A DNA stretch of 59,928 bases from Chloroflexota bacterium (GTDB lineage: Bacteria > Chloroflexota > Limnocylindria > Limnocylindrales > CSP1-4), in NCBI GenBank assembly GCA_003171065.1, contig PMXQ01000047.1, positions 3,587-63,514 of the forward strand, written 5' to 3'. A program made the translations under genes and the position numbers. Shown here piece after piece: positions 46,703-59,027 of this stretch (positions are counted from its first letter, which is position 1; every line of letters starts with the position of its first letter). Below the pieces are notes generated by a model that had not been told where the DNA came from, did no database searches, and saw nothing but the letters and a program-made list of their open reading frames with translations.

Positions 46703-47413
46703 ATGGCAGCGCAGGCGTCGACGAACAGGATCGGCGGCGTGGCGCGGGCGGCTCGCCTGGGCGGAGCGTTGCTCGATCTGGCGTTGCCGGCAAGTTGCGC
46801 CGGCTGCGCGGCCGAGGGAACCGTTTTGTGCCCGAAATGCCGGGGCGCTCTGGACGTTCGACTGGCGCTGCCGCCGGGCGTGCCGCTCGGCCTGCCCGCG
46901 GCGATGCCGATGCCGCTGATGCAGCTGGAGTGGTGCGCGCCGTTCTCGGGAGTGATCCGAGTGGCGCTGCACCGGCTCAAATACTCCGGGGAGCGGCGGC
47001 TGGCCGCGCCGCTTGCGGACGCAATGGCGGCTCGCTGGGAAGCGGCGGGCGTCGGCGGGGACATGCTGGTTCCCGTTCCGGTGCACGCAGAGCGGGCAAG
47101 GAAGCGCGGCTACGACCAGGCGTTCCTGCTCGCGTCCGGCGTCTCGGACCGGCTCCACGTTCCATGGCAGGCGTCACTCGAACGGACGCGCCACACGACT
47201 CCCCAGTTCGAGCTGGGGCGCCGCGCCCGGCGCGCCAACGTCAGCGGGGCCTTCGCCCTGCGCGCCGGCGCGGGTCCAGTGGTGAAAGGCAGGTGGCCGA
47301 TTCTCATCGACGATGTCGTCACTACGGGCTCGACGCTGGTCGCCTGCGCCGAGGCGCTATACGACGCCGGGGCAATCGCGGTCTCGGCTCTGACGGTGGC
47401 GCGAGAACGTTGA
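46703..47413 (+). CDS. ComF family protein (phosphoribosyltransferase domain)
   Basis: LDLALPASCAGCAAEGTVLCPKC, LHRLKYSGERRLAAPLA, WPILIDDVVTTGSTLVACAEAL. Confidence 0.9.
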   Translation: MAAQASTNRIGGVARAARLGGALLDLALPASCAGCAAEGTVLCPKCRGALDVRLALPPGVPLGLPAAMPMPLMQLEWCAPFSGVIRVALHRLKYSGERRLAAPLADAMAARWEAAGVGGDMLVPVPVHAERARKRGYDQAFLLASGVSDRLHVPWQASLERTRHTTPQFELGRRARRANVSGAFALRAGAGPVVKGRWPILIDDVVTTGSTLVACAEALYDAGAIAVSALTVARER

Positions 47414-47546
47414 TCCGCCGGGAACGACAGGGGCCGAGAGCCGGCGGCGGCTCCTATACTGGCCGCGTGGCAGCGGCTGTTCGAGACGCGCGCCAGTGTC
47501 GGCCGACGGTCGGCGCGACGCGCCAGGTGCTTTGCGGAGGTAGGGC

Positions 47547-48188
47547 GTGAGGACGATCGTCAAGGGCAAGAACATCGACGTCCCGGATTCCGTGAGGCAG
47601 TACGCCGAGCGCAAGATGCGCCGGCTGGAACGCTTCCTGGACGATCGATCGGAGGCAGTGGTCGAGCTTTCGACCGAGCAGCACCGCAGCAACACGGATT
47701 CGCAGATCGTGGAGGTGACTCTCGTCGTCGACGGCCGGCCCCTGCGCAGCCACGCCGCGGGTCCAACCTACCAGGCCTGCCTCGACATCGTGATCGACCG
47801 CATCGAGCGCCAGGCGGTGGACTCCCGCGAGAAGCCCAAGGGCAAGGCTCGGCCGGGCGCCGGCAAGGGCAAGCGGATCGTCGACGATGGCGAGCCGATT
47901 CTGTCCGGTAAGGCCGCGGCTGCGGCGGCAACGGAGGCCGCGGGCCCTGAGGAGGAGGCGCGGCGCTCGCGCATCGTCAAGACCAAGCGCTTCGCCATCG
48001 AGCCGATGTTCGAGGAGGACGCAGTCGCGAGGATGGAGGAGCTCGGACACGTCTTCTTTCTGTTTGTCAACGCCGAAACGGAGCGTCTGTGCGTCATGTA
48101 CAAGCGCAATGGGGGCGACTACGGGCTGATCGAGCCGGTGATCGCCGGCCAGTACACGCCCGGTCGAAACGGCCACAAGGCAGGCTGA
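47547..48188 (+). CDS. hpf: Ribosome hibernation-promoting factor, long form
   Basis: VKGKNIDVPDSVRQYAERKMRRLERFLDD..., C-terminal RIVKTKRFAIEPMFEEDAVARMEELGHVFFLFVNAET. Confidence 0.92.
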   Translation: MRTIVKGKNIDVPDSVRQYAERKMRRLERFLDDRSEAVVELSTEQHRSNTDSQIVEVTLVVDGRPLRSHAAGPTYQACLDIVIDRIERQAVDSREKPKGKARPGAGKGKRIVDDGEPILSGKAAAAAATEAAGPEEEARRSRIVKTKRFAIEPMFEEDAVARMEELGHVFFLFVNAETERLCVMYKRNGGDYGLIEPVIAGQYTPGRNGHKAG

Positions 48189-48229
48189 CGACCATCGACA
48201 GCCACCGCGCCGGGAGGGGCACGACCTAG

Positions 48230-49261
48230 GTGACGGCCGAGTCGAGCCGGCGCGTCGAGCTGCCCGGCGGGCGCCGGGCGGGGCCGCACCTGCCCATGGG
48301 ATCCGGCCTCCTGAAGGTCGCCGAACGCGCCGGCGAGATCGGCGCGTCGGCGCTGCAGATATTCAGCGACAACCCCACGGCGTGGCGGCGGCGGCCCGAG
48401 CCACCGCCCGAAGCGTCCGCTTTTCGCCAGCGTCTGGCCGAGCTGGACATAGGGCCGCTGGCGATCCACGCCGCGTATCTGGTGAACCTGGCCGGGGCCG
48501 ACGACGTCCTTTTCGAGCGTTCCGTCGACGTTCTGCGTCATGAGCTGGCTCACGCCCCGGCCTTTGGGGCCCGGTTCATCAACGTCCATGCCGGCTCTCA
48601 TCGCGGTGCCGGCGCAGAGGCTGGCATCGCTCGTCTGGTCGACGGCCTGTCGCGTGCTCTGGCCGAATCGCCGGATGGTCCGGATGCGCCGCTGGTCGTC
48701 CTCGAGAACTCATCCGGTGGCGGCGACGCCATCGGGGTCAGCGTGGAGCAGCTGGCGGCGGTGCTCGAGACGGCCACCGCGCGGGGCCTGGACGGGCGCA
48801 TCGGCTTCTGCCTGGACACGGCTCACCTTTGGGGCGCCGGCTACGACATCGCCGATCCGGCCGTGATCGATTGCGTGCTGGCCGAGTTTGACCGCTTGCT
48901 CGGGCTGGACCGGCTGGCCATGATCCATCTCAACGACACCTCGTCCGGCCTCGGATCGAGGCACGACCGGCACCAAAACCTGGGCGAGGGACGGATCGGG
49001 CCGGTGGGAATGGCGCACCTGCTCCGACATCCGGCCCTGGACCATGTCACTTTCTACCTGGAGACGCCCGGAATGGAGGAAGGCTTCGACGCGGTCAACA
49101 TGGCCCGGGTCGGCGATCTCGTCGCGGGTAGACCGCTCACACCCGGCCCCTTGCCTCGGCCGGGGACCGGGCCCGGGGCAAAGCCGCAGGCCAGGCCCAC
49201 GCCGCAGGCCAGGCCCACGCCGCAGACGCTGGGGCGAGCGGGGAGTCAGGCGGGGCCATGA
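48230..49261 (+). CDS. nfo: Deoxyribonuclease IV (endonuclease IV)
   Basis: ALQIFSDNPTAWRRR, HAAYLVNLAG, INVHAGSHRG, GFCLDTAHLWGAGYDI, HLNDTSSGLGSRHDRHQNLGEG; GTG start. Confidence 0.92.
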   Translation: MTAESSRRVELPGGRRAGPHLPMGSGLLKVAERAGEIGASALQIFSDNPTAWRRRPEPPPEASAFRQRLAELDIGPLAIHAAYLVNLAGADDVLFERSVDVLRHELAHAPAFGARFINVHAGSHRGAGAEAGIARLVDGLSRALAESPDGPDAPLVVLENSSGGGDAIGVSVEQLAAVLETATARGLDGRIGFCLDTAHLWGAGYDIADPAVIDCVLAEFDRLLGLDRLAMIHLNDTSSGLGSRHDRHQNLGEGRIGPVGMAHLLRHPALDHVTFYLETPGMEEGFDAVNMARVGDLVAGRPLTPGPLPRPGTGPGAKPQARPTPQARPTPQTLGRAGSQAGP

Positions 49262-50922
49262 GCGGGCTCGTGGGTCGGAGGTCCGTGCTCGCGCGCTGCG
49301 TCGGGGGCGCCAGCACTCGCCTGGGAGTGCAGGTCCGCGAGCTCGGCTGCCTGGCCGCTATCCTCGCCGTGGCCGCCGCAGCGCGCTTTGCGAACCTGCC
49401 GGCACGAGGCGGCTGGGATTCCGACCAGGGCACCGAGATGCTGGCGCTACGGAACGCGATCAGCGGCGGTGGCCTGCCCACCTTCGGGCCTCTGGCGATC
49501 AGCGTCGGCGGCACCTTCCACCACGGCGCCCTGTACTACGACCTGCTCCTGCCGGCGGCGTGGCTCGGCAACGGCGACCCCACCTTCGTCGTGGCGGAGA
49601 TCGCGCTCCTGAGTCTGCTCGTAGTCCCGATCGTATGGTGGATCGCACGCTCGATCAGTGGAACCGCGGCCGGCTTGATGGCGGCCATCCTGGCCGCGGT
49701 ATCGGCCAGCCTGATCGGCTACGCCACCTTCATCTGGAACCCCACCCTGGTCGAGCCGGCAGCGGCGGTGGCGTTCCTCGGCGCCTGGCAGGCATGGCGC
49801 ACGACTCGGCCCCAGTGGTGGCTCGTGGCGGCCGCGGGGAGCGCCGTTGCGATGCAGTCGCACGTTGCCGCCGGCGTGATCGTAGTGCCGATGGCGGCCG
49901 CGTTCCTCGCCGATCTGCGGCGCGCGCCGGGTCGTCGGCGTCGCATTGCGGCCTGGGGAGCGGCCGGGGTGGCCCTGGTCGCACTCTCCTACCTGCCACT
50001 GATCGCCTACGAGCTGAGCCACGACTTCGCGGAGACGCGGGGCATGATCGGCTACTTCACCGGCCCGGATTCCACCCCGGCAGCTGACCCGCTCACGCGG
50101 CTCGTCTTCAGCGCCATCCGGATCCTCGCCTGGCCGCTCACCCGATGGCCGCTCGTCGATCTGAAGCCGTCCGTCCTGCCGTCCCTGGCGGTCGCCATCG
50201 CACTGGCCGCGACGCTGATCTGGCACGTCGTCAGGACGGGCGCCCGGGCCTCCAGCGCCAACGCAACGCCGGGCGCGCCGCACCGCGCCCCCGGCGGGGC
50301 CGAGCGTGGCGCGGCCGAGGAGCTGGCGGGGCTCCGTTTCGTCGGGGGGATGCTGCTGCTCCTCGTCCTCGCCCTTGGCCTGGGCCTCAAGGCAGTCTCG
50401 CAGCTCCAGGAGCTGCCCACTGAGCAGTACCACGTAGTTGCCGACCCGCTGGTGCTCGTGGCGGCGGGACTCGCCCTGGCGGCCATCTGGCGGGCGGCCG
50501 ACGGCGGCCTGGCGAGGCAGATGGGCCGTGGCGCCGCCCTCGTGGCCCTGGTCGGCCTGGTTGCCTGGAACGTCGGCCACTGGCCACCGCTCACTTCGCC
50601 GGACGGGGGCTGGCCCGCGGCCGAGGCTGCGGCGACGAGGATCGAACGCATCTCCGCCGGCGCCCCGGTAGCGCTCATCCCTCTCTTCGAGGAGAAGGGC
50701 GGCGATGCCTACGCATACCCGCTGGCGCGCGATGGCACTATCTTGGTTGATGTGGACCGGGCCAGAGTCGTGGTTGTCCTGTGCGATTCTTTCTGGCTCG
50801 AGGGCTGCGGCGGCCAAGCCGAGGCTGAATGGCTCGCCACCCAACCCGGCGGACTGACGCAGGTGGATCGATTCGCGGCTGCCCCGGACAGGATCATGAC
50901 CGTCTACTTTCGATCACCGTGA
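49258..50922 (+). CDS. GT39-like multi-TM glycosyltransferase
   Basis: GGWDSDQGTEMLALRNAISGGGLPTFGPLA..., IWNPTLVEPAAAVAFLGAWQAW; overlaps nfo stop. Confidence 0.7.
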   Translation: MSGLVGRRSVLARCVGGASTRLGVQVRELGCLAAILAVAAAARFANLPARGGWDSDQGTEMLALRNAISGGGLPTFGPLAISVGGTFHHGALYYDLLLPAAWLGNGDPTFVVAEIALLSLLVVPIVWWIARSISGTAAGLMAAILAAVSASLIGYATFIWNPTLVEPAAAVAFLGAWQAWRTTRPQWWLVAAAGSAVAMQSHVAAGVIVVPMAAAFLADLRRAPGRRRRIAAWGAAGVALVALSYLPLIAYELSHDFAETRGMIGYFTGPDSTPAADPLTRLVFSAIRILAWPLTRWPLVDLKPSVLPSLAVAIALAATLIWHVVRTGARASSANATPGAPHRAPGGAERGAAEELAGLRFVGGMLLLLVLALGLGLKAVSQLQELPTEQYHVVADPLVLVAAGLALAAIWRAADGGLARQMGRGAALVALVGLVAWNVGHWPPLTSPDGGWPAAEAAATRIERISAGAPVALIPLFEEKGGDAYAYPLARDGTILVDVDRARVVVVLCDSFWLEGCGGQAEAEWLATQPGGLTQVDRFAAAPDRIMTVYFRSP

Positions 50923-51173
50923 GAGTGGGCTTGGAACCAGCAAACGTCGCGCAGGGCATGAACGATGCCGCTCAGCCGGACTCACCGGAGCCACCGGACT
51001 CCCCGGAGCCGCCGGCCCGTCCCGGCTCGAGAGGTCGATAGGCGTCACTGCGACGGCGCGAAGCATCAGAGCCCGCGTCGGCTCGAATGGCTCGGAGGCG
51101 GCGTGCCCGGCCGCAATCAGCGCCGGGCGCGCGCAACGGCGTCTGCGAGTGGCGGCGATAGACGAGCGCCCGG

Positions 51174-51686
51174 TCAGTCGCGGGCGGAGCGTGCGCGAGG
51201 AGGCAGCTGCCGGACCATCGGGCGGGCCGCGTGGCCGGCGACCGCCGACATGACCGGCGCGTCGCGGCGGTCGTCCAGGAGCCGGCGCGGCTCCATGGGG
51301 CGTTCCTCGGTCCGCATGCCGATGTAGCCGCGGCCGAAGCGGCGCATCCGCACCGCGAGGTAGTACTCCATGATCTGGCGGACCTGCGGCTCCGTGAGCA
51401 CATCGTCGGCCCGGAGGGCGTATTCGACGCGAGCCGTCGGATTGATCGTTCCGCCAGTTACGACCCCCAGGTACTGCGGCGCCTCGGCGTCGTCTCGGAT
51501 CTCACGCAGTCCGCGGGCCAGCTTCGTAGCCGTTCCCAGGGACGGCATCCGGTCGCCGCGGATCAGCCGGGAGATGGTCGAATGATCAACGCCGGATTGC
51601 TGAGCCAGCTGGCGCTGCGACATCTTCTTCGCTTTGAGCTGGGCCCGCAGCCACTCGTTGAAGCCTCGCCCGTTCTGTACGGCCAT
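51174..51686 (-). CDS. XRE-family helix-turn-helix regulator
   Basis: LRAQLKAKKMSQRQLAQQSGVDHSTISRLIRGDRMPSLGTATKLARGL. Confidence 0.88.
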   Translation of the reverse strand: MAVQNGRGFNEWLRAQLKAKKMSQRQLAQQSGVDHSTISRLIRGDRMPSLGTATKLARGLREIRDDAEAPQYLGVVTGGTINPTARVEYALRADDVLTEPQVRQIMEYYLAVRMRRFGRGYIGMRTEERPMEPRRLLDDRRDAPVMSAVAGHAARPMVRQLPPRARSARD

Positions 51687-51904
51687 GCGCTTCGTGGGCT
51701 CCGATGGTCGGGCAATCTGCCCGGATACTGGAACTATCGGAGCGGTCAGCCAAAGCGTGAATGACTAATTGGTACCGCACGTGCAGCGACTGTCGGTTCT
51801 CCCGGCAAGGTGGCTGTAAGGTCAAGCGCGGGCAGATTCGGCGCAGCGCGGGCGCCGGCCGCCGTCGGGGCGCTATTTCGAACCGTCCGAACGGCGCCGA
51901 AAGG

Positions 51905-53056
51905 TCAGGCCGGCGGCCGGACCGGCGTGAGCGAAGGCCCGATCTCCTCGACTTCCATTCCCCCGCCGCGCGGCTTGGAGGAGAGCATGTATGCAACGGC
52001 GCCCAGGACGACGATCGAGAAGACGGAAATCGCCCGGTCGACCACGACGATCGCGGTCGCGTGTACCGAGTTCTTGGTGAAGAACGTGGTCAACACGCCG
52101 AACATGCCCGCATCAACGAGGCCGAGGCCTCCCGGAGTCAGCGGCACGGCCGTCAGCAGCGATCCGATCAGGGCCACGAACATCGCCCCGGAGAAGCCGA
52201 GGTCCACGTCCGCGAATCCGAGCGAGCGGACGACGAAATACAGACGCAGCGCCTCGGTCGCCCAGATCATGAAGGTCAGGAGGCCGAGCACGGGCAGGCC
52301 ACGCAACCCTACGGAACCGAAGACCCCTTCCTCGAACCGCTCGTACAGCTCGACGAAGCGGGCCGGCAGCGGCAGTACGCCGATGACACGGCGACCGAAG
52401 CTGCGCATCGCAACCATGGCCACGATCAGCACCACCACGATCACGACGCCGAAGGCGAAGATGTACTGCGTGCCGCCCGGCAGATCGTTGAGGCTGCCGC
52501 GGAACCTGATGTACCCGGCGGCTACGCCCAGCGCCGCGATGGCGACGAGATCGAGGATGCGCTCCATGAAGACCGTGCCCAGCGTTCGCGTCGCCGAGAC
52601 CGGGCTGTTCTGCTTGACCAGATAGGCGCGATACAGGTCGCCGAGTTTGGCCGGGACGATGCAGTTGACGAACCAGGAGAGAAACAGGATCTCGGTCGCG
52701 TCACTGGTCTTGACCCGATATCCGGCGCCGCGCAGGAGCTTCGTCCAGCGGAAGCCCCGGAGTGGGAAGCCAAGGTAGTAGATCAGGAAGGCGATCAGAA
52801 TGAAGCGCGGGTCGGCGCCCGCGATCGCCCCGGGCACCTGGCCCATTTGGTCCCGGTTGAGAGCCACGGCGATGGCGATGACCGCGACGGGAACGGCGAT
52901 CGACAGGATCGTTCGGGGCTGGCGCAGCCGGCGGACGAGCGACATCTGCTCAGCGGGTGGGACCTCGACCGCGGCCTCCGGATTGATCAGCGCCTCGGCC
53001 TCTTGCTCGAGCGGTTCGCCCATCGGGTGGCGGTGATGGTCTGACGGCTCGGTCAC
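51905..53056 (-). CDS. Flippase-like / lysylphosphatidylglycerol synthase TM-region protein (UPF0104)
   Basis: LLRGAGYRVKTSDATEILFLSWFVNCIVPAKLGDLYRAYLVKQ, LTAVPLTPGGLGLVDAGMFGVL; GTGA overlap with PHP gene. Confidence 0.85.
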   Translation of the reverse strand: MTEPSDHHRHPMGEPLEQEAEALINPEAAVEVPPAEQMSLVRRLRQPRTILSIAVPVAVIAIAVALNRDQMGQVPGAIAGADPRFILIAFLIYYLGFPLRGFRWTKLLRGAGYRVKTSDATEILFLSWFVNCIVPAKLGDLYRAYLVKQNSPVSATRTLGTVFMERILDLVAIAALGVAAGYIRFRGSLNDLPGGTQYIFAFGVVIVVVLIVAMVAMRSFGRRVIGVLPLPARFVELYERFEEGVFGSVGLRGLPVLGLLTFMIWATEALRLYFVVRSLGFADVDLGFSGAMFVALIGSLLTAVPLTPGGLGLVDAGMFGVLTTFFTKNSVHATAIVVVDRAISVFSIVVLGAVAYMLSSKPRGGGMEVEEIGPSLTPVRPPA

Positions 53057-53796
53057 CGGATCTCTCCCCTGGCTTCGTGGGCCCGGCGCCGTCCGTTCCC
53101 CTTCATCGACTGGATCATCTTGGCAAGCGGCGTCCAAGCGCGCACGTAGAAACTCGCGCGTCCGGGTACGAAGTCCACTGCCGACAGCGACGCCAGCAGG
53201 CCCGCCGGAGTTCCGGGGTCTCCGGTCACGATGTTGCAGGTGACGGCGACCTCGAGGACAGTGTGCGAGTCGGATGCGCCGACCCCCGGGAGCCCGTGCT
53301 CGTGGGCGAACCGCGCCGCCTTCTCGTTGGCCGAGCCACCGATCACCCGGGCGTTGTAGGCCTCTACCCAGTCGACCAGATGGGCGATCGATTCGAGCTC
53401 GGCACCGCTCTTTCGACCGAACCCGCGCAGCCCGTCGAATGGGTGCGGGACCCCCACCAGGCCGCCCTGCGCTCGGACCGCGGCGATGGTCTCCACGGCC
53501 GACATGCCCGGCGGGACGACCTCGCGCAGGAAGACCGCTATCAGGTCGCCGTCGGCCGTCTTGACTTCCTCGCCGACGATTACCGTCAGCTCGGGCGGGG
53601 CGGCGTCGAGAAGGCGGAGCGCGGCATCGATCCGGTCGTGGTCCGTGACCGCCAGATGCGTCAGGCCACGCCTGGCCGCGGCCCGAGCCACAGCCAGGGG
53701 ATCGGCCAGCGAGTCGAAGCTGGCGTTCGTGTGACAGTGCAGCTCGATGAACGCCCGCCGTGCGGGGGTCGCAACGCGTTCCTCGGGAACGCCCAT
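53053..53796 (-). CDS. PHP domain metal-dependent phosphoesterase
   Basis: FIELHCHTNASFDSLADPLAVARAAARRGLTHLAVTDHDRIDAAL, GVPHPFDGLR, GASDSHT. Confidence 0.9.
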   Translation of the reverse strand: MGVPEERVATPARRAFIELHCHTNASFDSLADPLAVARAAARRGLTHLAVTDHDRIDAALRLLDAAPPELTVIVGEEVKTADGDLIAVFLREVVPPGMSAVETIAAVRAQGGLVGVPHPFDGLRGFGRKSGAELESIAHLVDWVEAYNARVIGGSANEKAARFAHEHGLPGVGASDSHTVLEVAVTCNIVTGDPGTPAGLLASLSAVDFVPGRASFYVRAWTPLAKMIQSMKGNGRRRAHEARGEIR

Positions 53797-54797
53797 CACA
53801 TCTGCGAGCCGAGGTACTTCTTGTAGAAGTCGAAGTGCTCCAGGGCGAGGCCGGTGCCGCGGGCGACGCAGTTCAGGGCGTCGTCGGCCACGTGGCAGGG
53901 CACGCCCGTGACCTGAGTAAGCAACTTGTCGATGTTCCGCAGCAGCGAGCCGCCGCCGGTCATCACCATGCCCTTGTCGATGATGTCGCTCGAGAGCTCG
54001 GGTGGCGTCTGCTCCAGGACGAGGCGGACAGCCCCGATGATCTGCTGGAGCGGCGGCTCCATCGCCTCCATGACCTCGGAGCTCGTCATCGGGATCGTGC
54101 GGGGCAGGCCGGCGATCAGGTCGCGGCCGCGGACATCCATCGTCAGCTCGCGCTCGAGCGGGAGCGCCGTCCCGATCTGAATCTTGACTTCCTCGGCGGT
54201 CCGGTCGCCGATCATCAGGTTGTACTTCTTGCGGACGTAGCTGGCGATGGTCTCGTCGATCTTGTTGCCGCCGACCCGAAGGCTCGTCGACACCACGATC
54301 GCGCCGAGCGATATGACGGCGATTTCGCTCGTGCCGCCGCCGATGTCGATGATCATCGCGCCAGACGGGCCGCTGATCGGCACGGCCGCGCCGATCGCGG
54401 CGGCCATCGGCTCCTCGATCAGGTACGCCTCGCCCGCGCCCGCCTTGAGGGCCGCGTCGCGGACGGCGCGCTTCTCGACGCTGGTGACGCCGGCTGGCAC
54501 GCTGATCATTACTTCGGGCTTGCCCCATCCAAACCGCCGGCCCGTCTGAACCTTCTGGATGAAGTGCCGCAGCAGCGCCTCGGTGATGACGTAGTCGGCG
54601 ATGACTCCTGCCCGCATCGGCCGGATGGCCTGGATGTTGGCAGGAGTGCGGCCGATCATTTCTCGGGCTTCCGCGCCCACGGCGACGATCACGTTATCGT
54701 CATCGACGGCAACTACGGAGGGCTCCTGCATCACGATGCCCTTGCCCTTGACGTAGACCATCACATTGGCGGTGCCCAGGTCGATACCGATCTTCAT
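53796..54797 (-). CDS. mreB: Rod shape-determining protein MreB
   Basis: IGIDLGTANVMVYVKGKGIVMQEPSVVAVD, ADYVITEALLRHFI, MIIDIGGGTSEIAVISLG. Confidence 0.96.
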   Translation of the reverse strand: MKIGIDLGTANVMVYVKGKGIVMQEPSVVAVDDDNVIVAVGAEAREMIGRTPANIQAIRPMRAGVIADYVITEALLRHFIQKVQTGRRFGWGKPEVMISVPAGVTSVEKRAVRDAALKAGAGEAYLIEEPMAAAIGAAVPISGPSGAMIIDIGGGTSEIAVISLGAIVVSTSLRVGGNKIDETIASYVRKKYNLMIGDRTAEEVKIQIGTALPLERELTMDVRGRDLIAGLPRTIPMTSSEVMEAMEPPLQQIIGAVRLVLEQTPPELSSDIIDKGMVMTGGGSLLRNIDKLLTQVTGVPCHVADDALNCVARGTGLALEHFDFYKKYLGSQM

Positions 54798-54806
54798 GCC
54801 GCTTCG

Positions 54807-56138
54807 CTATGTCCCTTCCGCAAGCCGTTCGATCCTGGCGCCGAGCTCCAGGAATTTCGTGTCGATCTTCTCATAGCCGCGGTGTACGTGGTGCGCGCCG
54901 CGAATCGTGGTCACGCCCTCGGCGGCCAGAGCCGCCAGGATAAGGGACGCGCCGGCTCGGAGATCGCCAATCTCGACATCCACGCCGTGAAGCCGCGTCG
55001 GGCCGTGGATGGTCGCGTGATGCTCGTCCAGGATCTCGATCTGGGCGCCCATGCGGCGAAGATCGCCGAGCCACTCCAGGCGGTCCTCGAAAATCGTCTC
55101 GGTGACGTGGCTCTCGCCTTCCGCCTGGGTGAGAAGCACGCATGTGGGCGGCTGAAGATCGGTCGCCAGGCCCGGGTAGGGCTGCGTCTCGATGTCGGCG
55201 CACCTGAACGGCGCAAGATCGGCGGCGGTCGCGTCCACCTCGACGCTGTCGGCGCCGCAGTTGACCGAGACGCCCATCTCCGCCACGACGCCCAGGAGCG
55301 CGTCGAAATGGCCGCACGGGGCATTCTGGAGCCGGACTCGACCGCGCGTGACGGCAGCCGCGACGACGAAGGTCCCGGCCTCGATGCGATCGGAGACCAC
55401 GGCGTGCTGGGCGCCTCGCAGCCGGCGCCGGCCCTCGATCTCGATGCGGTTGGGCGCGGTCCGTTCGACCTCCGCGCCCATGTCCACCAGGAAAGCGATC
55501 AGGTCGTCGATCTCGGGCTCTCGGGCGGCCGGCTCGATGATGGTGTGCCCGTCCGCGAGGGTCGCGGCGAGGATGGCGTTCTCGGTGCCCATGACTGTGA
55601 TCTGCGGAAACGTCACTCGGCCGCCGCGCAGCCGGCCCGGGGCCTTGGCGAAGTAGTAGCCGTTGCGGTACTCGATGTCCGCGCCCAGGGCCCGCATCGC
55701 GTCGACGTGCAGGTTCACGGGCCGCCGGCCGATCCGGTCGCCGCCGGGGTTGCTGATGATGACGCGCCCGAACCGCGTCAGCAGCGGGCCCAGCAGGATG
55801 AAGCTGGCCCGCATCTTGGCCGCCGCCTCGAGGGGCACGAACAGCCACTCGGCATCGCCGCTGGCAACTTCGTAGACGTTGGGCTCGGGATGATCGACGG
55901 TCACGCCGATGTCCTGCAGGACTTCGGCCAGGACCCGCACGTCCTCGATCTCGGGCACATTCGTGAAGCGGCAGCGCTCGCCGGTCAGCGTGGCGGCGGC
56001 CATCAGCTTGAGCGCGGCGTTCTTGGCGCCGCTGATCGCTACCGAGCCCTCCAGGCGGCGGCCGCCCTCGATTCGGAAGACCTCCCGGTCTACTTCCTCA
56101 GGCTTGAACTCCCAGTGGAACGGGCGAGCGTCGGCCAT
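54807..56138 (-). CDS. murA: UDP-N-acetylglucosamine 1-carboxyvinyltransferase
   Basis: LEGSVAISGAKNAALKLMAAATLTGERCRFTNVPEIEDV, LLGPLLTRFGRVIISNPGGDRIGRRPVNLH. Confidence 0.95.
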   Translation of the reverse strand: MADARPFHWEFKPEEVDREVFRIEGGRRLEGSVAISGAKNAALKLMAAATLTGERCRFTNVPEIEDVRVLAEVLQDIGVTVDHPEPNVYEVASGDAEWLFVPLEAAAKMRASFILLGPLLTRFGRVIISNPGGDRIGRRPVNLHVDAMRALGADIEYRNGYYFAKAPGRLRGGRVTFPQITVMGTENAILAATLADGHTIIEPAAREPEIDDLIAFLVDMGAEVERTAPNRIEIEGRRRLRGAQHAVVSDRIEAGTFVVAAAVTRGRVRLQNAPCGHFDALLGVVAEMGVSVNCGADSVEVDATAADLAPFRCADIETQPYPGLATDLQPPTCVLLTQAEGESHVTETIFEDRLEWLGDLRRMGAQIEILDEHHATIHGPTRLHGVDVEIGDLRAGASLILAALAAEGVTTIRGAHHVHRGYEKIDTKFLELGARIERLAEGT

Positions 56139-56140
56139 CG

Positions 56141-56620
56141 CTACTCGCCGCCCGGCGGTTCCTCGCGATGCGCCTCCGGATGTCGGCGCGCCGCCTCGTG
56201 CGGTCCTCGCGGTCTGCGCTCCCCGCGCTCGGCGACGCGGATTCGGATCAGCGCGCGCTGGAGCGCGGCCCGCGCGGCCGCCAGGTCGGCCGGCTCCACG
56301 AAGCCACCTTCGAGGACGTGCTCTGCCTCGCGGCGGGCACGCTCGGCGCGTTCTAGATCGATTTCGGAGGCCATGTCGGCGGTCTCGGCCAGGACGACGA
56401 CGCGGTCCGGCCGGACCTGCAGGAAGCCGCCGAAGATGGCGAACTCCTGCTCCTGCCCGCCGCTCTTGAGGCGCAGCACGCCCTGACCGAGCGTCGAGAT
56501 CAACGGCGCATGGTGCGGCAGGATGCCGAGCTCGCCTTCGCTGCCCGGCACAATGACCTCGTCCACGTCGCCGGTGAAGGCGCGTTTCTCAGGAGTGACG
56601 ATTTCGAGGTGAAGAGGCAC
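56141..56620 (-). CDS. atpC: F0F1 ATP synthase subunit epsilon
   Basis: LHLEIVTPEKRAFTGDVDEVIVPGSEGELGILPHHAPLISTLGQGVLRL; GTG start after GGAGGAG. Confidence 0.93.
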   Translation of the reverse strand: MPLHLEIVTPEKRAFTGDVDEVIVPGSEGELGILPHHAPLISTLGQGVLRLKSGGQEQEFAIFGGFLQVRPDRVVVLAETADMASEIDLERAERARREAEHVLEGGFVEPADLAAARAALQRALIRIRVAERGERRPRGPHEAARRHPEAHREEPPGGE

Positions 56621-56660
56621 TAGCTCCTCCCGGGTCGGGAGCGATCCGTCGAGCGATCCG

Positions 56661-58978
<2,318 letters not shown>

Positions 58979-59027
58979 GCTGCCCTACCAGGTTCGGTTG
59001 TGTGGGTGTGGTTGCGCCGCCCTCGCC

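Noticed and set aside
51761-53044. 427-aa plus-strand ORF starting MTNWYRTCSDCRFSRQGGC
   Set aside because: Mostly antisense to the flippase-like gene; the Cys-rich first ~30 codons are intriguing but too short to call.
53760-56486. 908-aa plus-strand ORF
   Set aside because: Antisense to mreB and murA; composition typical of GC-rich shadow ORFs.
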